Assembly (NCBI RefSeq): GCF_022394535.1
Contig: NZ_CP089414.1
Location: forward strand, 4,216,001-4,280,000
Source of the DNA: Dyella terrae
GTDB lineage: Bacteria; Pseudomonadota; Gammaproteobacteria; Xanthomonadales; Rhodanobacteraceae
Length of the DNA stretch: 64,000 bases
Direction of reading: 5' to 3'
The notes beneath the pieces were generated by a model. It was not told the DNA's origin, searched no databases, and saw only the letters and a list, made by a program, of their open reading frames with translations. A program made the position numbers and the translations under genes. Numbering within the stretch: position 1 is the first letter of the stretch; every line of letters starts with the position of its first letter. Positions 10,842 to 20,377 of the stretch are shown here, one piece after another.

Positions 10842-11801
10842 ATGATCGAGCTATATCAGTTGCGGTGGTCGCACTATGTGGAGAAGGTGCGGTGGGCGCT
10901 GGATTTCAAGGGTCTCCCGTGGCGGGCTATTGATATCGTGGCCTACAAGAAGCAGGAGATGAGTCGTTTTCCCTGCGCGCAAACGGTGCCACTCATTTAT
11001 GATGCATCGACGGGCGTAGCGCTGAGTGATTCGTCACCCATCCTTCGTTATCTGGATGAGGCCTATCCCGAGCAACCGCTGTTGCCTGCGGACCCGGTTG
11101 CGCGCGAAGAAGCCTGGCAATGGATGCTACGTCTCGACTCCACGCTAGGCCTGCACGCACGTCGGCTGGGCTATACGCAATTGATTATGGAGTGCCCGGA
11201 CGCACTGCCACGCCTGTTCATGACCCAACCATTCGGTGGCTTGTTCGCGCGTCCCGTATGGCGCTCCCTGGCTGCACCGGTGCTCGGCATGATGCTGACC
11301 AAGCGCTTTCGCTTCGACCGCAATCGACAGGATCGGATCTACGAGCGGTTGGAGAACTTGCTGTTGCCGCTTGCTCAGATGCTTGAGCGCAACGCCTACG
11401 TGATGGGCGAAAAACTGAGCGCCGTAGATATCACATTGGCCTCGCTGTTGCGGCCGCTGCGGATCGTCCCTCACTTCAGCCATCATCCGCGTTTGCAGGG
11501 GCTGTTTGTATGGCAACAACGCCTCTTTCGCAGCCACGGCCGGGACGCGGCCTATCCGTACGAAACCATGATCGAGGCGCAGCGGCAACGCAGTGGTGCG
11601 ATGCGGGGACGCGTGAGTTGGATGGAGACGCCTTCGACCACGGCGGCGGATGCGGAATGCTCACGAGCAGTGGCGGCCAATGACCAGCATTCAGTGAATG
11701 GGCTCAGTTTGTTTAAGGCTTGGCCGGGTTATCTGAAGTTGCGTTGGTTCAGTGGCGTCGGCAAGCAGGTCTACTCGCCAGCACCTTATCTCGAAGCCTA
11801 A
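10842..11801 (+). CDS. Glutathione S-transferase family protein
   Basis: A 319-residue cytosolic protein. The N-terminal thioredoxin-like domain starts IELYQLRWSHYVEKV, with the cis-proline strand at QTVPLIYD and the glutathione-binding DSSPILRYLDE. It is followed by an all-helical C-terminal domain containing EKLSAVDITLASLLRPL. The ATG at 10842 is chosen because a strong AAGGTGG lies just upstream and the GST fold begins at residue 2; the frame is open further 5' but overlaps ppc. The length exceeds a canonical GST (about 210-230), with extra C-terminal sequence of unknown role. The substrate is not predictable. It is 70 bases after ppc. Confidence 0.82.
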   Translation: MIELYQLRWSHYVEKVRWALDFKGLPWRAIDIVAYKKQEMSRFPCAQTVPLIYDASTGVALSDSSPILRYLDEAYPEQPLLPADPVAREEAWQWMLRLDSTLGLHARRLGYTQLIMECPDALPRLFMTQPFGGLFARPVWRSLAAPVLGMMLTKRFRFDRNRQDRIYERLENLLLPLAQMLERNAYVMGEKLSAVDITLASLLRPLRIVPHFSHHPRLQGLFVWQQRLFRSHGRDAAYPYETMIEAQRQRSGAMRGRVSWMETPSTTAADAECSRAVAANDQHSVNGLSLFKAWPGYLKLRWFSGVGKQVYSPAPYLEA

Positions 11802-11816
11802 GTTCATCCTTGCCGT

Positions 11817-11848
11817 ATGCCGACGACGGGGTAACCCGTCGTCGGCAT
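11817..11848. terminator. Strong stem-loop between the GST gene and the convergent VIT/vWA gene
   Basis: A perfect 14-bp stem (ATGCCGACGACGGG with its complement) has a GTAA tetraloop, placed between two convergent genes. The T-tracts are short, so it may work as a rho-independent terminator or mainly as an RNA 3'-end stabiliser. Confidence 0.7.
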
Positions 11849-11863
11849 GTTTGCCATCGGCAC

Positions 11864-14800
11864 CTACGGCGCCCCGACCTGGAAGCGTCCGATCTCGATC
11901 AGTTCCTTCTGATCTTCCAACCGTCGAGTGGTGGCCATGCGCTTGCTCTCGCCGGTATCGAACTGGGTAAGGAATTCGGCTTGAACGGTGACATCACCTG
12001 CAAGCTTCTGCTGGTGGTTGCCAAAGTAATGGGCCTTGACGATATAGGTGCCGGGGATAGGGCGACGGATCGTGTAGACCTCCGGGCCGTAGCCCTGGGT
12101 GAAGTCACGACTCAAGTGGCCGCCAATCTGCGTACGATTGTGGCTGTAGATCGCCACTTCGCCGGTCGGATCAATCACCCACAGATCGACGTCGGTGTTG
12201 TCGGCATCCCACGTGAGGGCTACGCGGAGTTGCACGGGCAATGGCTTGAGCATGTCGTCGCTGGCGCCGTCGTGCGCTAGCTGTTGGGTCAATGCGGCTC
12301 GCTCGTTAGCGGGGGCGCGCATCAACACGTCGTTGAGTTCATGCAGGGCAATCGTTTCCACCTCGGGGAAGCGCGCATCCCAGGCATGGTCGACGACATG
12401 CCACAGCAACTGCGAGGCACGCGCATAGTCCGGCGTTGGCTGGCGTGACAGCGCCAGGCCAAGGTCACGATAGCTTTGCGGTTCCTCGCCGCGCAGGTGC
12501 AGCGCCTGTTCGAACAGCGGCACGGCCAGTTCAAAGCGCTCCCACTGCTCCAGGCGATAGGCAAGGATGCGCAGGAGTGGTGCATTGTCTATGTCGATCT
12601 CCGCCAGGTTGGATAGCACGCGCAGCGCCAACCGCGGTTGTTTGGCCTTGTCGCGAAGGTAGTCCGCGCAGTCGAGGTAGAACGATGGCGACTTGGCATA
12701 AGCCTCGCGTTCGCTCAGGTAGGCGGCGTACGGATCGGCCGCTGCACGCAGGTGAGCCATATAGGGTTTGTCGGAGGTGGCGGGTTGCAATTGGATCGAC
12801 GCGGTTCCTGTTCCTGCGTCGGCGGGTCGGGTGGAGGCTGCCTTATGGGCAGCGTCCGCCACCTGAAGTCCTGCCATCGGTTCGGCCATCGCGCTCATCA
12901 TCGGTGCGGGTGCGGGCATGGATGGTGGTGCTGGCGGAGCCGGCGGTGCGGGCATGGGGGAGGCGCTGCTCTCCACCACGCTCGGTACAGGTATGGCCCG
13001 CCGGTTGGCAGATCCAATTGAGGCCACGCTCGCATCGACGTTGTCCGAATCGGGGGCCAAGGCTAGCCGCTGCATGCGCAAGGCATCGAGCTTGAGCATC
13101 AGTAACGATGCCGAGTGTTCCCATGGTTTACGCGTGGCATCGCTGGCGCCGTCTTTCAGCCAGTGCTGTTGCAATGCATGCGCCTGGGTGGCGATAGCCT
13201 TGGCTTCGGCCAGGGCCACCAGCGTTTGCTTGTGCGAATCGAGTGCGCGCCAGCGCACTATTTCGGCATCCGCCGTGGGCACGAGCACGGTTTCCAGCCA
13301 GGGATGCTGCTCATCGTGCCACTGGCGGAAATCGGCCCATTGCTTCGCGACCTGTTCCCGGTGTGCCTGCTCTGTGTCCTGCGTGGTGTTGGTTTTGGGG
13401 TGCGTGGCCTGCCACTGGCGGTATTGCGCCAGTAGTTCCGGTTCGCGCGGCTCGACGCCGTAGTGCACGTAGTCTTCGATACGGTCCAGCACCAGCATCG
13501 ACGTGTTGGTGGTGACGATGCCGTAGCGCTTGGCGAGCGCGGTGATGGCCGCGTCGTCAGGATGGGCGGTGGCCTGTAGATCGAAGATGCGCGCGTTCGC
13601 CCAGGCGCGCTGGACGAAGTCGCCCTCCGCTGGGTCAAGCAGGCTTGTGTCATCAATGCGCAGTTGCTGGTGTGCGGTGGCGCCGGCCGCGTCGCCGAAG
13701 GTCAGATCCAGCGTCGCCTGGTCATGGCAACGGCCAGACACCACGATCGCGTTCTCGGCGGACGTCGGCAGGGCGGGCGTGAGATCACGGCATTCGCCTG
13801 AGACGACACGCACCTGCTGTAGCAACCAGGGAAGGTGATTGAGCTCGCGTAGCGCATCGTCCTGCGTAGTCTGCAGCAGATTCACCACCTGCCCATCGTG
13901 GGCCAGCGCGAGCCGGGACAACGCGGCGCCGTCAGCCATCTGCGCTGCATGCAGCACCATCACGCGCGGAGAGGTTCCACTCGCCTGGCCTAGTTGAGGT
14001 TCGCTGGCGCCGAAGTTGCTCAGGCCATCGCCCATCACCAGCACAAGGTCGGGGTGGGTGTTCGCGTCAAGACGGATCGCTCCGTAGGAGCTGCCACCAT
14101 CCAGTGGCAAAGCCTCGATGGCTTGGCGCAATGCGCGTGTGTCACCGTTGTGGATGGGGAAACTGCGTGTCGGGTCCGCGTCGTTACGGAAGGCGATAAG
14201 GTCCACCTGCACGTTGCCGAGCTGACTGAGCCACGCCGTCAGCGCGTCCAGCTCCCGTGGCCTGTCACGTCCTTGCGCACTGCCGGAGGCGTCGTAGTAG
14301 AGCGCGATGCGATGCGGAGCTGCGGGGGCGGGCCTGGACGGCTGCGTGGCAGGCACCTGTGCGGTAAAGGTGCGCCACGAAGGATCGAGTATGTCCTGCA
14401 CGGCGAATATCGTGCCGGCCTGTGCGGGCTTGGGAATAGCGAAGCTCAGCTCGCGCTCCGGACGATAGTCGTGGCGCGCCAGCTTGGCGACATAGTTGTT
14501 CTGCCACTGCGTGAAATCCAGCGCGCCGGATGCCGCATCGCCGGTAGCAGGCATATCACCACGCAACACCTGCGCATTCACTCGGAAATCGCGAATGGTC
14601 TGCGCGAACTGCAAGGGCAGTACATAGCGCCACTGGTTCGCCACATCGAGCAGTGGCTGATCGAACGATACGGATACGCGCTTGGTGCCATGTGCGGGAA
14701 TCGGATACAGCCGCGTACGAAACACGTTGCCCTGCGTCAGCTCGGCAAGGCCCGGATCGATGCCGCGGGGGTGGTGGCCTCGTAGGCCACGCGCGCGGTT

Positions 14801-15144
14801 TCCTTTTCCACCACCACGCCCTGGCGCAGTGCGCCGTTCACCTCCAGCGCGTAGCCGCTAACGCTCTGTCCATCCGCCAGTGGAAACACCAGCTCGCCTT
14901 CCAGCACGCGCCCGTTCGGGTTGAAGAAGCTCAGCTCCATGGTGGTGCTGGCCATGAAGCCATGGACCTTCACGTCGATGGCCACGTCCTGCAACTGGAT
15001 GGGCTGCAGCTTGCCCTGGCTCGGGTCGAGCCAGATCTGGGGCGGTCGCGGAGGGATGGGGCGGCGGGTGGTGAGGTCTTGCGCGTTGGCCTGCGCAGCG
15101 CAGGCCAGCATGGTACCGAGGACGAACAGCTTCCATGTCTGCAT
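11864..15144 (-). CDS. Secreted VIT - vWA - TPR-like - DUF2135 protein, frameshifted
   Basis: A large exported protein of unknown function, about 1,090 residues once repaired. The start ATG 15144 follows GGAGT and encodes a signal peptide (MQTWKLFVLGTMLACAAQANA). A VIT domain follows, then a von Willebrand A domain with the MIDAS motif DASGS, a proline/alanine-rich linker, a tetratricopeptide-like helical region (about 12300-12650) and a C-terminal DUF2135/YfaP-like domain (LTWDADNTDVDLWVIDP). The VIT domain is split. Frames join if the five-G run at 14767-14771 is read as six, giving YEATTPRGIDPGLAEL. The span lacks one base of a multiple of three, which fits a single deletion. Similar VIT-vWA proteins are cell-surface or periplasmic scaffolds; a more exact role is not supported. 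Confidence 0.8.
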
Positions 15145-15345
15145 GATCAACTCCGAGGGTGACAGCCGAAGGGGCATATCGGTTGAAACGGAGCGACCGG
15201 TGAAAAGGGGTTAAGCCGGCGGTGCGGCTCTACCCCGGTCGGGCCGGCTCGGCCCAAGGAGGCGCATCTTGCTAGACGACGCCTCTCTGGCCCCTGGGAC
15301 GCGTCCTATCCTTGAGACGCGTCCTTGGTGGCGGGGCGACTCGCG

Positions 15346-17220
15346 TCAGCCGTCGAGTTCAGCCCAACGGGCGTACGCCGTGTCCAGTTCGGTCTGCAGC
15401 TTCGCCAGCGCCTCGTTGGCCTTCAGCACGGTGGCGTTGTCCTGACGGAAGAACTCGGCATCGTTCATCGCCTCGGTGCGCGCGGCGATATCTGTTTCCA
15501 GTACTTCGATGCGGCCGGGTAGCTGTTCCAGTTCGCGCGCTTCTTTGTAGCTGAGCTTGCGCTTCGCTTCGGCCACCGGGGCAAGTGTCGCCGCTTGTGC
15601 GGTGATGTTCTTGGCCTCCGCCGGCTTGGACGCGGCCGCCATCGCGGCGGGCCGCTGGCGGAGCCAGTCGGTATAGCCACCCACGTACTCGCCAATTCTG
15701 CCGTGGCCCTCGAGCACCAGTGTGCTCGACACAACGTTGTCGAGGAACTCGCGGTCATGTGACACCAACAGCAACGTGCCCTGGTATTCGGTGAGCAGTT
15801 CTTCGAGCAGCTCCAGGGTTTCCACGTCGAGGTCGTTGGTCGGTTCGTCCATCACCAGCAGGTTGGACGGCTGTGCGAACAGCTTGGCCAGCAGCAGGCG
15901 ATTGCGTTCGCCGCCGGACAGTCGCGTGATCGGTGCACGCGCACGCTCCGGCGAAAACAGGAAATCCTGCAGGTAGCCGATGATGTGCTTGCGCGTGCCG
16001 TTGAGCTCGATGTATTCGCGTCCTTCGGCCACATTGTCCAGCGCGTTGAGCTGGTCGTTGAGCTGCACGCGATGCTGATCGAAGTAGGCGATCTGGATGC
16101 CGGTGCCGAGCGTGGCGTGGCCGCGCTCCGGCTTGAGTTCGCCCAGCATGATCTTCAAGAGGGTGCTCTTGCCGGCACCGTTCGGGCCGATGATGCCGAC
16201 GCGATCACCGCGCATGATGGTGGTGCTCAGGTTCTCGATCAGCACACGCCCGCCATAGGCTTGGTGCACGTGTTCCAGATCGATCACCTTCTTGCCGGAC
16301 GCTTGTGCGGTGGCAAGCGTCATCTTCACGTTGCCGGAAAGCTCGCGGCGCTCTCCGCGTTCGACGCGCAAGGCCTTGAGTGCGCGCACGCGTCCTTCGT
16401 TGCGGGTGCGGCGTGCCTTGATGCCCTGGCGAATCCACACTTCTTCCTGCGCGAGCTTTTTGTCGAACAGCGCGTTCGCCTGTGCTTGGGCATGCAGGCG
16501 TTCTTCGCGGCGGCGAAGGTAGTTGTCGTAATCGCCCGGCCAGTCGGTGAGCTGGCCGCGATCGATCTCGACGATGCGTGTGGCGAGTGCGCGCAGGAAG
16601 CTGCGGTCATGCGTGACGAACACGATGCTGCCTTCGAACTGGCGCAGGAAGTTTTCCAGCCAGCCGATGGCTTCGATGTCGAGATGGTTGGTGGGCTCGT
16701 CGAGCAGCAGCACGTCGGGTTTGCGTACCAGTGCCTGTGCGAGCAGCACGCGACGCTTCATGCCGCCGGACAATGCGGCGAAATCGGTATCGCCCGGGAG
16801 TTCGAGTCGGGTCAATACGTCAGTGACGCGGCGGTCGAGATCCCAACCGTGTTGCGCCTCGATCTGCTCCTGCACATCGCCGAGTGCATCCATGTCGCCT
16901 TCGGCGAGTAGGTGGTGATAGCGCGCGAGCAATTGGCCAAGATCGCCAAGGCCTTGCGCGACGACATCGAACACGCTGCCGGCGGTATCTTGCGGCACCT
17001 CCTGAGCCATGCGTGCAACGACGACGCCCGTCTGCACACGTACTTCGCCATCGTCGGACTTGAGGTCGCCGGCGATGAGTTTCATCAAGGTGGATTTGCC
17101 TTCGCCGTTACGACCGACGATGCACACGCGCTCGTTCGCCTCGATGGAGAGGTCGACGTGTTCGAGCAGGAGAGGGCCGCCGATGCTGAAGTCGACGCGC
17201 TGGAGTTGGATAAGAGACAT
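15346..17220 (-). CDS. uup: ABC-F family ATPase Uup
   Basis: A soluble 624-residue protein with two ABC ATPase domains and no membrane segments. Domain 1 has Walker A GRNGEGKST (residues 36-44), signature LSGGMKRR and LLLDEPTNHLDIEAI. Domain 2 has GPNGAGKST, LSGGERNR and LVMDEPTNDLDVETL. The linker between them is charged. The C-terminal ABC-tran CTD coiled coil (EARELEQLPGRIEVLE) separates Uup from other ABC-F members. Uup affects precise excision of transposons and ribosome or DNA-related processes; ABC-F proteins act on the ribosome. It is a single gene read away from the D,D-carboxypeptidase gene. Confidence 0.93.
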   Translation of the reverse strand: MSLIQLQRVDFSIGGPLLLEHVDLSIEANERVCIVGRNGEGKSTLMKLIAGDLKSDDGEVRVQTGVVVARMAQEVPQDTAGSVFDVVAQGLGDLGQLLARYHHLLAEGDMDALGDVQEQIEAQHGWDLDRRVTDVLTRLELPGDTDFAALSGGMKRRVLLAQALVRKPDVLLLDEPTNHLDIEAIGWLENFLRQFEGSIVFVTHDRSFLRALATRIVEIDRGQLTDWPGDYDNYLRRREERLHAQAQANALFDKKLAQEEVWIRQGIKARRTRNEGRVRALKALRVERGERRELSGNVKMTLATAQASGKKVIDLEHVHQAYGGRVLIENLSTTIMRGDRVGIIGPNGAGKSTLLKIMLGELKPERGHATLGTGIQIAYFDQHRVQLNDQLNALDNVAEGREYIELNGTRKHIIGYLQDFLFSPERARAPITRLSGGERNRLLLAKLFAQPSNLLVMDEPTNDLDVETLELLEELLTEYQGTLLLVSHDREFLDNVVSSTLVLEGHGRIGEYVGGYTDWLRQRPAAMAAASKPAEAKNITAQAATLAPVAEAKRKLSYKEARELEQLPGRIEVLETDIAARTEAMNDAEFFRQDNATVLKANEALAKLQTELDTAYARWAELDG

Positions 17221-17608
17221 CCGGACATTTTAGGCGATATGACGCCGAGGCCGGTCCGTTGGTGGCAGATTCAATCTCGGCAGCGTACGGCCGATAGGGA
17301 TTTAGGGTGGGGTGCGTTGTCAGGAAAGAGGTGGCGAGGCCATTGCTTTTTCTGACAAAAATGTGGCGATTTTCAAAAAAAAGAGCTTTTCCCCTACCTC
17401 GTTTGAAGGCACACTCGCTTGACACGTAGACAAAGCCTTCACGGTGAAATTTGCGTTACGACGGCGCCAGCGGCGCCGTTATGATTTTATCGTCCATGTA
17501 AACATGGACTTATGTGACCTAATTCAAGTATTGTCTGGGCCTGTGGCGATGACGTTGCAGTTCAGGGTTTGTAACGTCGGATAAAACGGCGGCGAAGCGA
17601 GGAATCGG
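17221..17608. other. Divergent intergenic region between uup and dac with two inverted repeats
   Basis: This 388-bp stretch has no convincing gene. It holds an 8-bp GC hairpin (ACGGCGCC, AGC loop, GGCGCCGT, 17461-17479) followed by ATGATTTT. Twelve bases on is a perfect 7-bp inverted repeat GTCCATG-TAAA-CATGGAC at 17492-17509. TATGAT at 17480-17485 could be a -10 box for dac. The dac ribosome site GAGGA lies at 17599-17603. The stretch is clearly more AT-rich than its neighbours, as expected for a double promoter region. Confidence 0.55.
17492..17509. repeat. Perfect inverted repeat in the dac upstream region
   Basis: GTCCATG and CATGGAC are separated by TAAA. The dyad is short, AT-centred and promoter-proximal, as in operators for dimeric repressors. 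No regulator can be named from the sequence. Confidence 0.5.
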
Positions 17609-18730
17609 GTGGCTATCAAGTCCAACACGCCGGCCAGGGGGGGCAACCTGGCGCCAAGGCCTGCTTGCACTGCTCGTGAGCGTCGCAGGCAGTTTCGCGA
17701 GCGTGGCCCATGCCGGCTATGCCGCCATCGTCATCAATGATGCCGACGGCCAGGTCATCACTGCAGTCAATGCGGACGAGCCGAACCATCCGGCGTCGCT
17801 GGCCAAGATGATGACGCTGTATCTCGCCTTCCAGGCGATCCAGAACGGCACACTCAAGATGGACCAGGAACTGCCTGTGTCCTCGTGGGCTGCGGCTAAG
17901 GCGCCGACCAAGCTGGACCTGCGCAATGGCCAGACCATCACGGTCGAAGACTGCGTGCTCGGCATGATCACCAAGTCTGCCAACGACGCCGCCACCGTCG
18001 TCGCCGAAGGTCTTGGTGGTTCCGAAGGCCACTTCGTCGAAATGATGAATGCCCAAGCTCAGCTGCTGGGCATGAGCAACACCCACTTCGCCAACGCGTC
18101 GGGCCTGCCCGACCCGGAAGACAGCACCACCGCCCGCGACATGAGCAAGCTGGCCATGGCGCTGTATCACAACTTCCCGCAGTACTCGCACTACTTCTCG
18201 ACCAAGGACTTCATGTTCCGTGGCCGGCTGGTGCGTGGCCACAACAATCTGATGGACAAGTACCCGGGCATGGACGGTCTGAAGACCGGCTTCACCAACG
18301 CATCGGGCTTCAATCTGGCTTCCACCGCCGTGAAGGATGGCCACCGCCTGTTCTCCGTGGTGATGGGCGGACGCACCGCGGGTTCGCGCGACAAGTTGAT
18401 GGCGCGCCTGCTCGACGACGGCTTTGATAACCAGGAAACGCCGGCAGAGCTGGTGGCCCAGGCAGGCGAAAGGCCCGCTGCTACCGCCGTTGCCAGCACC
18501 AAGGCCCGCCGTACGACCAAGGGTGGCGTAGCCACCAAGGCCACAGCCGTCGCAGACGCCTCGTCGACATCGCGCCGCCACCATCGCCGCGGCGCCAAGA
18601 CAGAAGCGGTCGCCAGTGCGGCGACGTGCTCAAAGAAAAGAAGGGTGCCACGTGTCCGGCATCCACCACGCGCACCAAGGCCGCCGCAGGCCAGAAGGTA
18701 GCTTCGGCAGGTGCTTCGCCGGACAAGTGA
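17609..18730 (+). CDS. D-alanyl-D-alanine carboxypeptidase (peptidase S11), two frameshifts
   Basis: Exported low-molecular-weight penicillin-binding protein that trims peptidoglycan stem peptides. Active-site motifs are SLAK (in HPASLAKMMTLY), SAN (in KSANDAATVV) and KTG (in GLKTGFTNASGF). GTG 17609 follows GAGGA and opens a signal peptide whose core, ATWRQGLLALLVSVAGSFA, is in another frame. The frames meet if the seven-G run at 17637-17643 is six. At the 3' end the frame drifts into Arg/Pro-rich sequence ending at 18701. Adding one A to the AAAA at 18636-18639 restores an Ala/Lys/Thr-rich tail like the preceding part and moves the stop to 18730. The C-terminal basic tail, rich in Thr, Ala and Lys, may bind the wall or DNA; that is inference. 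Confidence 0.82.
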
Positions 18731-18761
18731 GTCTGGTGGTTGCAGCAGGATTGATGAAAAC

Positions 18762-18785
18762 GGGCCGCGCAAGCGGCCCTTTTTT
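18762..18785 (+). terminator. Rho-independent terminator after dac
   Basis: The stem GGGCCGC with GCGGCCC (loop GCAA) is followed by TTTTTTG on the plus strand. Confidence 0.88.
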
Positions 18786-18864
18786 GTTTCACTCCCTCTC
18801 TCCCAAAAGGGGACTACCTTCGGGTCGCCCGGAGGGAAGAGGGAGCTAAGCATAGTCACGCCCA

Positions 18865-18895
18865 CAAAAAAACGGGCCGCTTGCGCGGCCCGTTT
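18865..18895 (-). terminator. Rho-independent terminator after metK
   Basis: An 11-bp stem (AAACGGGCCGC with GCGGCCCGTTT, loop TTGC) is read on the minus strand into a run of seven T. Its core is nearly identical to the dac terminator 100 bases away. Confidence 0.88.
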
Positions 18896-18916
18896 TCGTA
18901 GCGAAGCAAGCGTGGC

Positions 18917-20116
18917 TTACTTCAGCTTGGCATCGGCGCGCAGCGCCTCGGCCTTGTCCGTCTTTTCCCACGAGAACGTGGTGTAGGTCTTGCCGTCCGG
19001 ACCCTTCACTTCCTGCGGGGTACGGCCGAAGTGACCGTAGCTTGCCGTCTGCTGGTACATCGGATGCACCAGGTCGAGCATCTTGATGATGCCGTACGGG
19101 CGCAGGTCGAAGTGCTTGCGGATCAGCTTCTCGATCTTCTCGTCGGCGATCTTGCCGGTGCCGAAGGTGGTGACCGAGATGGAGGTCGGCTCGGCCACGC
19201 CGATGGCGTAGCTCACCTGCACTTCGCAACGGTCGGCGATGCCGGCGGCCACGATGTTCTTGGCCACGTAGCGGGCAGCATAGGCGGCCGAACGGTCCAC
19301 CTTGGACGGATCCTTGCCCGAGAACGCGCCACCACCGTGACGGGCCCAGCCGCCGTAGGTGTCGACGATGATCTTGCGGCCGGTCAGGCCGCAGTCGCCC
19401 ACCGGGCCACCGATGACGAACTTGCCAGTCGGATTGATGTGGAACTTGGTGGCCTTGTGCAGCAGCTTCGCCGGCAGCACGGGCTTGAGGATGTGCTCGC
19501 GCACGGCCTCGACGAGGTCCTTCTGCTTCACGCTCGGATCGTGCTGGGTCGACAGCACCACAGCGTCGATGGCGGTGGCTTCACCGTTCTCGTAGCGCAG
19601 GGTGACCTGGCTCTTGGCGTCCGGACGCAGCCACGGCAGCGGCGAGTTCTTCTTCTTGCGGACCTTGGCCTGCTGCTCGACGAGGCGATGCGAGTAATAG
19701 ATCGCCGCCGGCATGTAGTCCTTGGTTTCGTTGGTCGCGTAACCAAACATCAGGCCCTGGTCGCCAGCGCCCTGTTCTTCCGGCTTCTTGCGGTCCACGC
19801 CCTGGTTGATGTCCGGCGACTGCTTGCCGATCAGGTTCAGCACGCCGCAGGTCTCGCCGTCGAAACCGACGTCGGAGGAGTCATAACCGATGTCGGTGAT
19901 GACCTTGCGGGTCAGCGCTTCCAGGTCGATCCAGGCGCTGGTGGTGATCTCACCGGCGACGATCGCGACGCCTGTCTTCACCATCGTTTCGCAGGCCACG
20001 CGCGCACGCGGATCCTGCGCGATGATCGCATCGAGGACGGCATCGGAGATCTGGTCGGCGACTTTGTCCGGATGGCCTTCGGAGACCGACTCGGAGGTGA
20101 AGAGGAAGTTGCTCAT
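18917..20116 (-). CDS. metK: S-adenosylmethionine synthetase (methionine adenosyltransferase)
   Basis: Cytoplasmic enzyme that makes S-adenosylmethionine from methionine and ATP, releasing phosphate and pyrophosphate. Its 399 residues include the N-terminal [20 protein letters not shown], the central [12 protein letters not shown] and the P-loop-like [16 protein letters not shown], all hallmarks of MetK. The ATG at 20116 is preceded by AAGGAAGGA. It is monocistronic, bounded downstream by its own terminator and convergent with dac. I could not recognise a known SAM riboswitch in its 5' leader. Confidence 0.98.
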   Translation of the reverse strand: MSNFLFTSESVSEGHPDKVADQISDAVLDAIIAQDPRARVACETMVKTGVAIVAGEITTSAWIDLEALTRKVITDIGYDSSDVGFDGETCGVLNLIGKQSPDINQGVDRKKPEEQGAGDQGLMFGYATNETKDYMPAAIYYSHRLVEQQAKVRKKKNSPLPWLRPDAKSQVTLRYENGEATAIDAVVLSTQHDPSVKQKDLVEAVREHILKPVLPAKLLHKATKFHINPTGKFVIGGPVGDCGLTGRKIIVDTYGGWARHGGGAFSGKDPSKVDRSAAYAARYVAKNIVAAGIADRCEVQVSYAIGVAEPTSISVTTFGTGKIADEKIEKLIRKHFDLRPYGIIKMLDLVHPMYQQTASYGHFGRTPQEVKGPDGKTYTTFSWEKTDKAEALRADAKLK

Positions 20117-20161
20117 CGCGGGTTATATCCTTCCTTACGGATGAAGAGATGAAAGAGGGTG

Positions 20162-20190
20162 CCGCATGATACACGGCCTCCCTCGGGTTT
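20162..20190 (-). promoter_or_regulatory. Putative metK promoter
   Basis: On the minus strand CTGCAA and TATCAT are separated by 17 bases, about 50 bases upstream of the metK start. The -10 match is five of six; the -35 match is weak at three of six. Confidence 0.35.
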
Positions 20191-20377
20191 GCAGCCTCAG
20201 CATGGGGTGCGGAGATGACGATTTCATGCCGATTCAGCCATTTGGACGGCTTTTCGGCTCTCTTCCGGGGCTGTGCCGGAGGCGCTAAAGCCGCTCAGGG
20301 AGCGGCAGCGCAAGCGGTCAGGATACCCCAAGGATGTCGCAGGATCTGCTCGATGGGCAGGAGCTGGGACGCCCGGG

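Noticed and set aside
15985..16911. 308-codon plus-strand frame opposite uup
   Set aside because: Shadow of the ABC-F gene with no domain and no ribosome site.
20117..20230. Possible SAM riboswitch upstream of metK
   Set aside because: I could not pair any known SAM aptamer pattern in the leader; only a weak promoter is suggested.
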